Shown one piece after another: positions 7,800 through 15,827 of a DNA stretch of 51,566 bases. The stretch is from the NCBI GenBank assembly GCA_964448085.1, contig CAYUUX010000004.1:1-51566 (forward strand), in the 5' to 3' direction. The position numbers and the translations under genes were made by a program. Source of the stretch: CAIJMI01 sp964448085 (lineage in GTDB: Bacteria; Patescibacteriota; Microgenomatia; UBA10105; UBA927). Numbering within the stretch: position 1 is the stretch's first letter; each line of letters begins with the position of its first letter. The notes below the pieces were generated by a model. The model was not told where the DNA came from. It did not search any database and was given only the letters and a program-made list of their open reading frames with translations.

Positions 7800-8878
7800 T
7801 GTTCTTTAACTTGAATCCATCCATCTTTATCCGGGGTGCTGGCTTGCCGTGCCCTCCGAGCATTCGACCGCCTGTTCTCCCTATTCTGTTGGGCTGCCTT
7901 GCTTGCCTGATATGGCTTGAATTTAATATCACTTACCCCTCTCACGTGGGGTTTTTTGTCTATCCATTCCACATCTATCCAGGTGCCCCCGGTGTTTTTT
8001 ATGTAGCCCTTGGCTGTTTTGTCATCGAAGTCATCTGGTAATGGTAGGCGGTATTCTTTCCCGCTTTTGCTTTGGATTATGGCCTCAGTTCCCTCTATTC
8101 CAATCATTTTCTGGCGGACTATTTTCCCTTTTATTGGTTTTTCCGGGGGGTTGTAGGATGACTTTAAGGTTTCTTTGATTTTCTTAGCCTCTGGGCCTGT
8201 GATTTTAGTTAATCCTGACACTTTGCCCTGGTCGTCTGTTTCTATACGGTAGAGTTTGCCTTTGTTTGTGGCATAAGTATCTCCACGGGGTGCGAAGTCA
8301 GAACTTAAATCCTGGATTAATCTTCCTTTTTCTATCTTATCTGTGGTGTATCCCTTCCTACCGGGCTGTTTAATGCTCCATGTGCCCCCATCTTTGGGTT
8401 TTATTCCCGACCGGTCTCTGACTTCCCTGTCATGGTATGTTAAACTTTCAAATCGTTGGAACTTGGTCATTTCCGCACTAAAATCCTTGTTTGCTTGGGT
8501 TTGTTTGTCGGTAACGTCATCGGCTTTGTCCCTTAAACGTTTCCATTCATCCATATCTTTTGCTTTCCATGCTTTTTGTGCCTCTGGGACTATCTTATTC
8601 TGTTCATTTGCAAGTTGGATTTGTGTCTCAGCATTTTCATAGAAAATAGGCATAATCTTATTTTTCCATCTTTTTACTTTGGCTGCTTCAGCCGGGTCGT
8701 CTTTTGTTGCTTCCTCCAACCTCGCAAACCTGCGAACCATGTCATCTTCATCAACGTAGCCGTATGGTTGGAATGCCCCAGTCACTTCAGTCCGAATCCG
8801 GTCTTTAAGATTCCTATACTCTAACGAATCATTTTGTTGTGGTCGTTTCTCTGAGGTGCTTTTACTTGCGTAACCCAT
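7790..8878 (-). CDS. Tagged protein with a C-terminal domain shared with 14521-15720, 362 aa
   Basis: The start is at the MGYASKSTS methionine (8878), preceded by GGTGAGGG. The N-terminal 150 residues are a long, charged helical region. From about residue 250 a compact beta-rich domain begins: VRQKMIGIEGTEAIIQSKSG, then YRLPLPDDFDDKTA and TWIDVEWIDKKPHVRGV. The same domain ends the tagged protein at 14521-15720. I recognise neither half; the shared domain may bind a common partner. Confidence 0.65.
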   Translation of the reverse strand: MGYASKSTSEKRPQQNDSLEYRNLKDRIRTEVTGAFQPYGYVDEDDMVRRFARLEEATKDDPAEAAKVKRWKNKIMPIFYENAETQIQLANEQNKIVPEAQKAWKAKDMDEWKRLRDKADDVTDKQTQANKDFSAEMTKFQRFESLTYHDREVRDRSGIKPKDGGTWSIKQPGRKGYTTDKIEKGRLIQDLSSDFAPRGDTYATNKGKLYRIETDDQGKVSGLTKITGPEAKKIKETLKSSYNPPEKPIKGKIVRQKMIGIEGTEAIIQSKSGKEYRLPLPDDFDDKTAKGYIKNTGGTWIDVEWIDKKPHVRGVSDIKFKPYQASKAAQQNRENRRSNARRARQASTPDKDGWIQVKEQWK

Positions 8879-8883
8879 TACCC

Positions 8884-8991
8884 TCACCGCCTTTGCTTGC
8901 CTCTTTTATTCACTGTAAACATTTTGACCTTTTTACTGCGTCTTTCAGCTAATTTCCGTTTCTTAATTGCCCTGTATTCTTTTAATCCCAT
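8884..8991 (-). CDS. Arg/Lys-rich micro-protein, 35 aa
   Basis: Begins MGLKEYRAIKKRKLAERRSK and ends KRGKQRR, so more than a third of the residues are basic. It starts five bases after the stop of the metalloprotease gene in the usual operon spacing, and its stop lies inside the ribosome site of the next tagged gene. The composition suggests nucleic-acid binding. Confidence 0.5.
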   Translation of the reverse strand: MGLKEYRAIKKRKLAERRSKKVKMFTVNKRGKQRR

Positions 8992-8995
8992 TTTA

Positions 8996-9703
8996 TCACA
9001 ATCCATATTCCTCTAAAATTGCATATTTGCGGGGGTGGTCTTTTTTGAATGATTCCGGATGTGCTATTTTCAGTGATATTGATTCAGATATGTCTTCAGA
9101 TTCATAATTTTCCGGCTCATTTTCTTTCATGTATTTGCTGAATCTGGTGACGGGTTTGTCATCGGCCACGGTCTTCCATCGTTCAATTATATCAGGGGTG
9201 CCTCTCTCTTTTTCACGGCCTTCACTATGGAAATAGGTGAATGAATGGCCGGCTTCGTGGGATAAGACATGTTGCAACTCCCCTGGCCCATCCACGTTAA
9301 GGGGTGCGTCTGTTAATACTATATGGTGGGGCATGCTGTGCATAAGCCAGCCCTGAGTATCTGTGAACTTCTCAGGGTCAGGGTTCACCCCCTCCTCTGC
9401 ATGATTTATAACTGTGAACATGTCAATATTTTCTTTTAATGGTTCTGGTAGGGCTTCAAATTCAGCCATTATTCTCTCAGGAGGTAATTTGATTCCTTTT
9501 TGGTAAATCATTTCTATTTCTTTACCTCCGGGGTTTTGGAATCGGATATCATGGCAACTGTCCCATCCCTCCAAGACTACTTTCCCATCGGGTGCGTCTA
9601 TTATTAACCCCCGGTCGGTTCGGGATACTTCCTTAAAAGTGGATTCCCTAACATTAACGGGTTTCTGAGTAGTTCCGCTCTTGCTTTTACTCGCATATCC
9701 CAT
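8996..9703 (-). CDS. Tagged zinc metalloprotease effector (HExxHxxxxxH), 235 aa
   Basis: The start is the MGYASKSKSG methionine with a GGTGGAA ribosome site; the longer frame upstream overlaps the neighbouring gene. Residues 149-159 read HEAGHSFTYFH, an HExxHxxxxxH zincin motif with the metzincin spacing of the third histidine (His149, Glu150, His153, His159). It is thus a probable secreted or injected zinc endopeptidase. It sits between two JAB genes, placing three metalloproteases in this part of the cluster. Confidence 0.75.
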   Translation of the reverse strand: MGYASKSKSGTTQKPVNVRESTFKEVSRTDRGLIIDAPDGKVVLEGWDSCHDIRFQNPGGKEIEMIYQKGIKLPPERIMAEFEALPEPLKENIDMFTVINHAEEGVNPDPEKFTDTQGWLMHSMPHHIVLTDAPLNVDGPGELQHVLSHEAGHSFTYFHSEGREKERGTPDIIERWKTVADDKPVTRFSKYMKENEPENYESEDISESISLKIAHPESFKKDHPRKYAILEEYGL

Positions 9704-9704
9704 T

Positions 9705-10580
9705 TTATTCCACCATGTGCTCTTTTTTCCATTTTTCCATTTTGCGGGGGTTGTGGATTCTGCGGGTGTATAATAGCCCGTACTTTGCAGCGACCTTTTG
9801 GGTGGCCTCAAAACATTCCTGGTCTACGAAATATGTTCTTACCTCCTCCGAGGTGGTGTTTTTGAATAGCAGCGGGTCAGCCTCTATTTCTTTAGCATGG
9901 GCCTCTTTGTACCTTTTTTCCCATGCTTCCATCTTTTTGTCCACTTTTGGGGATTTTGTGGCTGCCACCATCTTATGATTCCATTCAGTTTGCAGCGACC
10001 AGTAGTAATCACCCCTCCTTACTATTTTAAATGAAGAAGGGTCTCTTCTCTGCCGTTTAAGGTCATCTATTGTAGCCTGATCCATCCATTGTTGTTGATT
10101 CCCATATTTGTTTTTCACCAGTTCGTCAGGGTCATCGTACATGCTTTTAGGGGTGATATCAGGGTCTTTTTGTACTGAGAATGATATGTTTGTATTATAA
10201 CGGTGAGTAACGACCGCCATCTCTTTTTGCTCCCTCATAAGCATGTTCCCGATATCCGGGCCTGAAGGGGGTGCGGCTGCGGTGCTTAGGGCAAATTCAT
10301 CCCCCCTCATCTCGAATCCGACCGCAGGGTGGTAATGGACATAATAATTCCCAACAACATCCTTGGAATCAACATGAATCTGGCCTGTTTTTCCATTTAT
10401 GTTTTTGAGTAATTTGCCTTCTTCGTCATAGATTGCCCCTACTTCCTCTAGCTCATCTTGGTTTTTTTCTGCGAATTTGGCATAGTTATCCACAATTTTA
10501 TCAGGGGTGGTTGCTGGTCTTAACTCCCTTACGACCGTGGTGGTTTCAGTTTTTGAGGATGATTTGCTGGCGTAACCCAT
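9705..10580 (-). CDS. Tagged JAB/JAMM-like metalloprotease effector, 291 aa
   Basis: Begins MGYASKSSS. The zinc motif is VHYHPAVGF followed after about 20 residues by PPSGPD (HxHx(n)SxxD), the same long-insert arrangement as the JAB protein at 2067-2984. The C-terminal tail, KYGLLYTRRIHNPRKMEKWK, also matches that protein's tail, so the two are paralogues that have diverged elsewhere. The preceding strand (GAIYDEEGKLLKNINGKTG) is typical of JAB domains. Confidence 0.72.
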   Translation of the reverse strand: MGYASKSSSKTETTTVVRELRPATTPDKIVDNYAKFAEKNQDELEEVGAIYDEEGKLLKNINGKTGQIHVDSKDVVGNYYVHYHPAVGFEMRGDEFALSTAAAPPSGPDIGNMLMREQKEMAVVTHRYNTNISFSVQKDPDITPKSMYDDPDELVKNKYGNQQQWMDQATIDDLKRQRRDPSSFKIVRRGDYYWSLQTEWNHKMVAATKSPKVDKKMEAWEKRYKEAHAKEIEADPLLFKNTTSEEVRTYFVDQECFEATQKVAAKYGLLYTRRIHNPRKMEKWKKEHMVE

Positions 10581-10583
10581 TCG

Positions 10584-11699
10584 TTAAGCCTCCCAGTTTT
10601 TGTATTGTCTTAAAACGTTTGGGGGGATGGCGTTGCTTTCGGTGTATGCTTTATAGATTATGTCCCGGTGTTCTTTTTTGGTTCCCTTGCTGTTTTTGCT
10701 CCATTCTTCATAGGTCATTTGCCAGGGTTCTTTTTTCTTTCCGGGTTTGCTGCGTTTCACATACTGGGCTTCGACCTCCATGGGTACTTTGTCCCCCCGG
10801 ATGAATGCGTCCATCATGACCTTATCATAAGCTTGGCCTTTCCCACTGTTCCCTGTGTTGTTCACGAATTTCCAGGAGGGGGTTCGGTGGCCTGGTTTCT
10901 GGTAGGCGACCACATATCGGCCTTGCGTATCGGTTTGGTATTTGCCTTTGTTTGCAATCATTTCGGATTCTTTCATGAACTCTTCTCTGGTTTGTTTCCA
11001 GGGTTCTTTAGCGTTCCAGTGGAGTTCTTTTTCATTACTACCTACGAATCCTTTATCCAGGAACTCTTGAGCATGTTTCCGGGTTGTTTCGCTTTTTGCG
11101 TTTTTGGCTAAATCTTTTAGGTCTTTTGTGGCCTGGGCCTTGGTTACATCGTGTTCATCGGCACCACTGGCGACCCTCATGACTAAGAACCAACTGGGGC
11201 CATTTGCTTCCATGGCTTCCTTTTTACATGCGTCATAACCCTTTTTTCCAGGGACTGAGGCTAAAGACATGGCTATGTTGGAGTAGGCTTGGTCATCAAG
11301 ATAGTCCTGGTGTAAATGAGGGGATATTAAATTCACTGCATTGTCAGGGGAATCATATTTTGCCAGCATGTCCATGGCTTTACTGCCTGCAAAATCCCGG
11401 TCATATCCGTTTTTAACAGTCTCCCGGATTACTTGAAGAGCCTCTTCCTGTTCCTCCCGCTTGGAACCCATCTCCAGGAAGTTATACACGTAGGGGTTTT
11501 CTTCCGGGTCGTAGAAATATCTGGTTTCCATATCCTGCAATATGTCAATTCTATACCCTTCTTGGTTCCTCATGTCCGTTTTGCTCTGTTTTGGGTTAAT
11601 GAGTTGTTCCTGTAAATCTTTCAATTCCGGGCTTATTGGTAATTCCCTTATTGGTTTGCTTTTGGGCTCTGTGCTCTTGCTTTTGCTTGCATATCCCAT
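10584..11699 (-). CDS. Tagged HEAT-like and polyvalent-module protein, 371 aa
   Basis: Begins MGYASKSKS. Residues roughly 70-220 are repeated helical pairs resembling HEAT/armadillo repeats. The C-terminal 150 residues contain two copies of a short module: a 'W-x-x-T-x-E-E-F/W' helix (PWKQTREEF, PWQMTYEEW) followed by 'AY/IY-x-A-x(5)-P-x-V-L-x-x-Y' (DAFIRGDKVPMEVEAQYV; IIYKAYTESNAIPPNVLRQY). This module is familiar from large phage polyvalent proteins. No enzyme motif is visible; it may bind host proteins or DNA. Confidence 0.62.
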   Translation of the reverse strand: MGYASKSKSTEPKSKPIRELPISPELKDLQEQLINPKQSKTDMRNQEGYRIDILQDMETRYFYDPEENPYVYNFLEMGSKREEQEEALQVIRETVKNGYDRDFAGSKAMDMLAKYDSPDNAVNLISPHLHQDYLDDQAYSNIAMSLASVPGKKGYDACKKEAMEANGPSWFLVMRVASGADEHDVTKAQATKDLKDLAKNAKSETTRKHAQEFLDKGFVGSNEKELHWNAKEPWKQTREEFMKESEMIANKGKYQTDTQGRYVVAYQKPGHRTPSWKFVNNTGNSGKGQAYDKVMMDAFIRGDKVPMEVEAQYVKRSKPGKKKEPWQMTYEEWSKNSKGTKKEHRDIIYKAYTESNAIPPNVLRQYKNWEA

Positions 11700-11788
11700 C
11701 TTTTACACATCCGCTTTTTCTTCTCTTTTAAATAGTCTAATCCTGCTTTTTGTTCTTCAGGGGTGGTTCCGCAGTTCCCATAGTTCAT
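11648..11788 (-). CDS. Small basic protein, 46 aa
   Basis: The start overlaps the stop of the preceding micro-protein (CTATGA), an ATGA-type coupling, and the end overlaps the first 52 nt of the next tagged gene in another frame. The product begins MNYGNCGTTPEEQKAG and continues with a KEKKKRMCKRWD segment. It has two cysteines and no clear fold. The coupling supports it, but the long overlap makes it less certain. Confidence 0.4.
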   Translation of the reverse strand: MNYGNCGTTPEEQKAGLDYLKEKKKRMCKRWDMQAKARAQSPKANQ

Positions 11789-11898
11789 AGTCCTAATCTT
11801 TTCCTGGTTTTCTGTTCCTTTTTGCTTTGTTTCCTTCGACCCTTGTTAATTAAGTCCCCTTTTTTCCAGGTGTATCTATCACTTTTTCGGTTTGCCAT
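11785..11898 (-). CDS. Arg/Lys-rich micro-protein, 37 aa
   Basis: Begins MANRKSDRYTWKKGD and ends QKTRKRLGL; about 40 percent of the residues are Arg or Lys. It starts inside the end of the upstream ART gene behind a G-rich stretch and is coupled to the next small gene through CTATGA. Together these fill an otherwise empty gap of about 180 nt. Probably nucleic-acid binding. Confidence 0.5.
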   Translation of the reverse strand: MANRKSDRYTWKKGDLINKGRRKQSKKEQKTRKRLGL

Positions 11899-12658
11899 AG
11901 TCCATTGCCCCCTTCGGGTTTTGACCTAAATATAATAATGTTATCACGTTTTGGGGGCCGTTGAATCCTGTATCGACCCCTTTCTTGATATTCAATATTC
12001 GGAACTCGCTGTTCCTGGGGAGTATCCATTCATTTTCATATTCGCTATAATCATCACGGGTTGCTTTGTTTCCTTTAAAATGTTGATATCGTTCGCTTAA
12101 TGCGTCCGCACTTTCCCATTGGACTCCGTGGCTTCCTTTGGGGATGTAGACTTGGCACAGCCACGGTTCCCCTTCATGTCCTGGTCGTCTTCGTTCTGCG
12201 AATCCCACGGCCTCAGACATGTTTGTACTGGTAGAAACATAGCCCAAATCTTCAATAACATCCCCCTCTTTGTTCTCCCTGAACCAACTGTCACTTTTTA
12301 ACCCCCTCCATGCCACAAAATCCTCCGGGGCACTTGATTTATTAATTGCAGAGTCCATCCTATCAGCCCATGTATAAGCATTAGTGTCCCCTACCTCTTT
12401 GGAAACTATTCTCTTAAATTCCCTGAGCTCCTGGTTTATTGCATAACCCCCCTCCGACCGATAGTCACTAACCGCCACAGCCTCCCCTTCAGTAAATGCG
12501 GCTGCATATTTATCAATGAACTGGTTTTTGTAATACCATGGGATACGGTTCTCATTCACCATCTCCTTGAAATTCGGATTTATATCCAGGTCGCCCAGAT
12601 ACACCTTTTTAGGAGCTTGCTGGCCCCCGCTACTTATGCTTTTACTTGCATACCCCAT
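11879..12658 (-). CDS. Tagged ADP-ribosyltransferase effector, 259 aa
   Basis: Begins MGYASKSISS. The R-S-E ART elements are FVAWRGLKSD, LGYVSTSTNMSEA and YENEWILPRNSEF (catalytic ENE), in the order and spacing of C3/VIP2-like toxins. The VYIPKGSHGV strand between STS and ExE is also typical. The N-terminal region (YYKNQFIDKYAAAFTEGEAV) is the helical lead-in of such ARTs. It is the third ART of the block. Confidence 0.8.
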   Translation of the reverse strand: MGYASKSISSGGQQAPKKVYLGDLDINPNFKEMVNENRIPWYYKNQFIDKYAAAFTEGEAVAVSDYRSEGGYAINQELREFKRIVSKEVGDTNAYTWADRMDSAINKSSAPEDFVAWRGLKSDSWFRENKEGDVIEDLGYVSTSTNMSEAVGFAERRRPGHEGEPWLCQVYIPKGSHGVQWESADALSERYQHFKGNKATRDDYSEYENEWILPRNSEFRILNIKKGVDTGFNGPQNVITLLYLGQNPKGAMDYGKPKK

Positions 12659-13063
12659 TTAATACTCCTCCCAGGATTCACCATTCCACCGCTTCTGGTA
12701 CACGGTTTCCATCACATACTGTAACCATAATTGGGTAATAGAAACCTCCCTATCTGGGCAGGCCGTGGGATATCCGGTTAAATGGCTAAACCACACCATG
12801 AATGACTTTAAAATCCAATATTCATCCGGGTTCCCATTTTTATGCCTAAATAGTTCTTGGAGGTCTTCCTGCCGAGGCACCCAAAAACAATTCTTAAAAA
12901 ACTCGTCACTCCATTCCATCCTAAACCCATGAACATCCGGAGAAACCACTAATGGCCTTAATGGATTAATCGCACAATTATAATGGTACAAATCCCCACT
13001 TTTAGGCTCCCAACCCAGTTGTATCTCCTCCGCCACACGACACATCTTAACATATTCCATCAT
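12659..13063 (-). CDS. Phage-type conserved hypothetical protein, 134 aa
   Basis: The start is placed at the MMEYVK methionines because a GGGAGG site lies just upstream; a GTG start 21 nt earlier would overlap that site. The protein has the layout of a widespread small phage protein: an N-terminal 'C-x-x-A-x-E-I-Q' helix (MCRVAEEIQLGWEPKSGDLY), a FWVPRQEDLQELF segment and a final 'W-L-x-x-V-M' helix (LWLQYVMETVYQKRWNGESW). Its function is unknown. It carries no tag and is flanked by the broken PP-loop gene. Confidence 0.62.
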   Translation of the reverse strand: MMEYVKMCRVAEEIQLGWEPKSGDLYHYNCAINPLRPLVVSPDVHGFRMEWSDEFFKNCFWVPRQEDLQELFRHKNGNPDEYWILKSFMVWFSHLTGYPTACPDREVSITQLWLQYVMETVYQKRWNGESWEEY

Positions 13064-13112
13064 ATTAAAACCTCCCTCTGGCACATTAACCCTATACCTT
13101 CCATACCCACTG

Positions 13113-13175
13113 TCATCCAGGAACTAACATGGCGGTGCTGTCTTTCCCTCCACTATACGATGCGACATACTTCAT
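13113..13175 (-). pseudogene. Severed N-terminus of a PP-loop ATPase (PAPS-reductase-like)
   Basis: Behind a GGGGTGA ribosome site an ATG opens a frame of only 20 codons, MKYVASYSGGKDSTAMLVPG, then TGA. SGGKDSTAML is the textbook PP-loop (nucleotide alpha-hydrolase/PAPS reductase) signature at its normal place, a few residues from the start. The rest of such a gene (200 or more residues) is absent; no frame nearby resumes it. I read this as a remnant left by a deletion, next to a phage gene at 12659-13063. Confidence 0.6.
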
Positions 13176-13211
13176 ATTTTCACCCCACACTTTTTTCTTC
13201 GTTATTCCATC

Positions 13212-13361
13212 CTATAAGGAAGTTAAAATTTTATCAATTTTATCTAAAAAATCATTGACTATCTTATCTCCTGCCTCTTCTGGAGTCATCAATTCCCACT
13301 CCATCCTTTCAACCATTTCTTTAATTGTTTCCTGGCTCCTGCTTTTGCTGGCGTAACCCAT
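13212..13361 (-). CDS. Tag-only mini-protein, 49 aa
   Basis: Begins MGYASKSRS like the large effectors but is followed by only a short, acidic, helical segment (ETIKEMVERMEWELMTPEEA, then DKIDKILTSL). It directly precedes the PP-loop remnant, so it may be a truncated effector, or a genuine minimal cargo or competitor protein. The tag and frame are intact, and the start sits one base from the previous stop. Confidence 0.6.
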   Translation of the reverse strand: MGYASKSRSQETIKEMVERMEWELMTPEEAGDKIVNDFLDKIDKILTSL

Positions 13362-14516
13362 TTATTTGCCCTCCATTCGGCTGTATGTTTTATCTTCTTT
13401 GTTGAAAACTAAATCATGGAAGTGTGCGGTGACTTGTCCCTCTTCCCACATCTTTTTGAATTGAGTTTCAAAGGGGCAATCTACGCCTTCGATATATTCT
13501 TCAAAACTGGTGTGGTCTTCTATCTTGTTGGCCCTGCAATAGAGGGCCCAGTCCGCTTTGTTTGGGAAGTGTTTATCTGTTCCGCAGCAACTACCAAAAT
13601 TATTCATCCATAGAATGTTTGGCGTATAATAATTCATTCCCTCATTTTCTGCAAGTTCCTTAAATCTTAGGTGCTCCGCTTCTATGTGGTCATGATGGAC
13701 ATGGTAGAAATCTTTCTCTTTTTCAATAGGATACCCTTCATCTTTCAAGTGTTGGACATAATCAAAGCCAAACATGTTGTCCAATCGGGTCTTGAATCGT
13801 TTAAAGTTGAACATTCTGGCAAAAGTGGCCTGAACGTCTGAGAATCCATGGAGGGCTGCGGTTTTGAATAGTTCCTCTGGCTGGTCGTTGATTAGGGGGA
13901 ATATTGGGTTATATCGTAACATCACCGGGATATCGTGATGGCTTAATTTCCGGCCAGCCCATAACCTGTTTTGTGGTGATGGGGCCCGTGGTTCTATCAT
14001 TGCAGCAAAATCAGGATATAACGACCCCATGGTTAGGTGCACCACGGCCGGCATGTCCTCCAGTAACTCCACATATTCATCCCGTTGAATAATGTCCCCC
14101 TTAGTAACAACAATAACCGGGTATTCAAATTCATGCAATAATTTCAATAATTTCAACGTAGTCCTGTAATGGAGCTCTTCAGGGAGGAACGGGTCTGTTA
14201 GCACCCCCATCTGGATAGGCATCTTATTTCTAAGGCATTTGTGCATAATGCTCTGGTGGCGGTCGCCTTCCAGGGCTTCCCTCAAAAACTTATCCACTAC
14301 CGAAACATCGGCTGGAATAACCACTTCATCCCTTGGGGGTTGATTAGGCTTCTTCATTTGCACAGCAAAGCAATAAGGGCAGTTGTGGCTACATCCATAA
14401 TATGGATTGAGTTTAAGGGGGATAGGGCAGGTGAACCTATCCCCCCATCTCGCCAGATAAAGGGGAACTTTGTAAATTTCCATTGTGTGGGCTGTTTCCG
14501 CAGTCCTAACCGGCAT
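13362..14516 (-). CDS. SplB-like radical SAM protein, 384 aa
   Basis: Start supported by GAGGTGAGG. Residues 37-50 read LNPYYGCSHNCPYCF: a CX3CX2C cluster (Cys42, Cys46, Cys49) in the NPY-x-GC-x-H-x-C-x-YC context of the COG1533/SplB family of radical SAM enzymes related to spore photoproduct lyase. Such proteins bind a 4Fe-4S cluster and cleave S-adenosylmethionine. A later NNFGSCCGTDKHFP segment may add ligands. Its stop lies next to the mini tag gene. The role may be DNA repair or modification of a tagged neighbour; untagged itself. Confidence 0.75.
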   Translation of the reverse strand: MPVRTAETAHTMEIYKVPLYLARWGDRFTCPIPLKLNPYYGCSHNCPYCFAVQMKKPNQPPRDEVVIPADVSVVDKFLREALEGDRHQSIMHKCLRNKMPIQMGVLTDPFLPEELHYRTTLKLLKLLHEFEYPVIVVTKGDIIQRDEYVELLEDMPAVVHLTMGSLYPDFAAMIEPRAPSPQNRLWAGRKLSHHDIPVMLRYNPIFPLINDQPEELFKTAALHGFSDVQATFARMFNFKRFKTRLDNMFGFDYVQHLKDEGYPIEKEKDFYHVHHDHIEAEHLRFKELAENEGMNYYTPNILWMNNFGSCCGTDKHFPNKADWALYCRANKIEDHTSFEEYIEGVDCPFETQFKKMWEEGQVTAHFHDLVFNKEDKTYSRMEGK

Positions 14517-14520
14517 GTCC

Positions 14521-15720
14521 TCACCTCATTACATTAGCCAGGGTCGCTTTGCCTTTTTTGAAGTTCACGCTAACCCATGCCACGCCATTGCCTTTCTTCA
14601 ATTTCTGAGCCCGGTCTAAATCAAAGTCCTCTGGAATATCCAGGGCATATTGTTTTCCGCCTTTTGATTCGACCACTGCTTTCCCGTCCTCTACTTTGAT
14701 GAATTTCTGGCGGACAAACCGTCCCCTTGGTTCTGGTTCTGGAGGTTTGGGTTTGGGTTTGGGTTTTGCGTCCGATGGTTTGTATCCTACCTCTTTTTTA
14801 TATTTCTGGTAGGCTTCTTTTTCATCGTTGGAACTGTATCTTTCGATTAATCCTTTTTCCATGAATTTTAGTTCGGCTTTGCCTTCGTAGGAGTCCTTTG
14901 TGCCGATAGCGTCTAACGACCGGGTGTTATAATACTCCATCTTGGCTGATTTTTTATATTTCTTAACCACTTTACCATAACCATGCAGAGGGTGGAATAT
15001 AATGTCCCCCTCTTTAATGTCATCCATGGAACGGACTTTATTTTTCTGGTTAAATTCACCCATGAAGTCCCGCTCATTTTCTTCTTTCCGCCTTTCCAGT
15101 TCAGCCTTAATGGCTTCCCGGCCCTCGGAGGATAAATTTTTACTATCCAGGGTTACATCCCCCCGGTCGTAGGCGTTTATAACCCCTTGCTTCCATTTCC
15201 TTTTAACGTCCGCACTGGCTTCCCATTCCGCAGACCTTTTTTTCATGTACTGGTTCTTTTGGCGTTCGCTCATCATTCCCATTTGCATAGGTGATATTTC
15301 TGCAATCCAGGGCTGGTGAACTCCCAATCTGCGTTGATATTCATCCCGGTCGAATAGGTAGGGTTTTTCTTCAATTTCATCTTTAGTCATCCCCTTAGTC
15401 CCCCTGGAGATTGTGATGTCATTCTCAATATCCTTACCTTTTTCTTCATCTTTGCCCAGTTTATAGTCAATGAAGCCCTCCAGGCTGGTAATCCCCCTGT
15501 TTTTGTAATATTTGCCTTCAGGGTCGCCTTTTTCATATCGTTCCTTTAATTCTTGGACTCTGGCCTCATATTTCTCAGGGAACCCTCTATAAACGTTTTT
15601 CATTGCCAGGGGATATTTTGGGGTTCCATCCGGGTTGTAGGCTAACTCTGAAAGAGTCATTTCTTTTATCTTCTTGGTCGCTGGTTTTTCTCCACTTTTA
15701 CCCTTGCTTGCGTAACCCAT
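14521..15720 (-). CDS. Tagged protein with KOW/CarD-like and shared C-terminal domains, 399 aa
   Basis: Begins MGYASKGKSG. The central part has a KOW/CarD-like beta segment, DIKEGDIIFHPLHGYGKVVK, in an otherwise charged helical region. After a proline-rich linker (KPKPKPKPPEPEP), the last 75 residues (RFVRQKFIKVEDGKAVVESK to VAWVSVNFKKGKATLANV) match the C-terminal domain of the tagged protein at 7790-8878. An enzyme activity is not apparent. The start overlaps the preceding micro-protein's stop (TAATG). Confidence 0.65.
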   Translation of the reverse strand: MGYASKGKSGEKPATKKIKEMTLSELAYNPDGTPKYPLAMKNVYRGFPEKYEARVQELKERYEKGDPEGKYYKNRGITSLEGFIDYKLGKDEEKGKDIENDITISRGTKGMTKDEIEEKPYLFDRDEYQRRLGVHQPWIAEISPMQMGMMSERQKNQYMKKRSAEWEASADVKRKWKQGVINAYDRGDVTLDSKNLSSEGREAIKAELERRKEENERDFMGEFNQKNKVRSMDDIKEGDIIFHPLHGYGKVVKKYKKSAKMEYYNTRSLDAIGTKDSYEGKAELKFMEKGLIERYSSNDEKEAYQKYKKEVGYKPSDAKPKPKPKPPEPEPRGRFVRQKFIKVEDGKAVVESKGGKQYALDIPEDFDLDRAQKLKKGNGVAWVSVNFKKGKATLANVMR

Positions 15721-15821
15721 TATTTTCTCCCCCTCTTCTTAGGTTTAACCAATTTAGTGACTCTAACGTCCTGGCTCCTCCCTATGAACCTGCCTAATGC
15801 CTTTTTTTTACGTTTGTCCAT
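15720..15821 (-). CDS. Basic micro-protein, 33 aa
   Basis: Begins MDKRKKKALGRFIGRSQD and ends KLVKPKKRGRK. A GGTGATGGG site precedes the ATG, and the stop overlaps the next tagged start (TAATG), so it is part of a translationally coupled string. Its composition matches the other basic micro-proteins. Confidence 0.55.
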   Translation of the reverse strand: MDKRKKKALGRFIGRSQDVRVTKLVKPKKRGRK

Positions 15822-15827
15822 TTCCCA

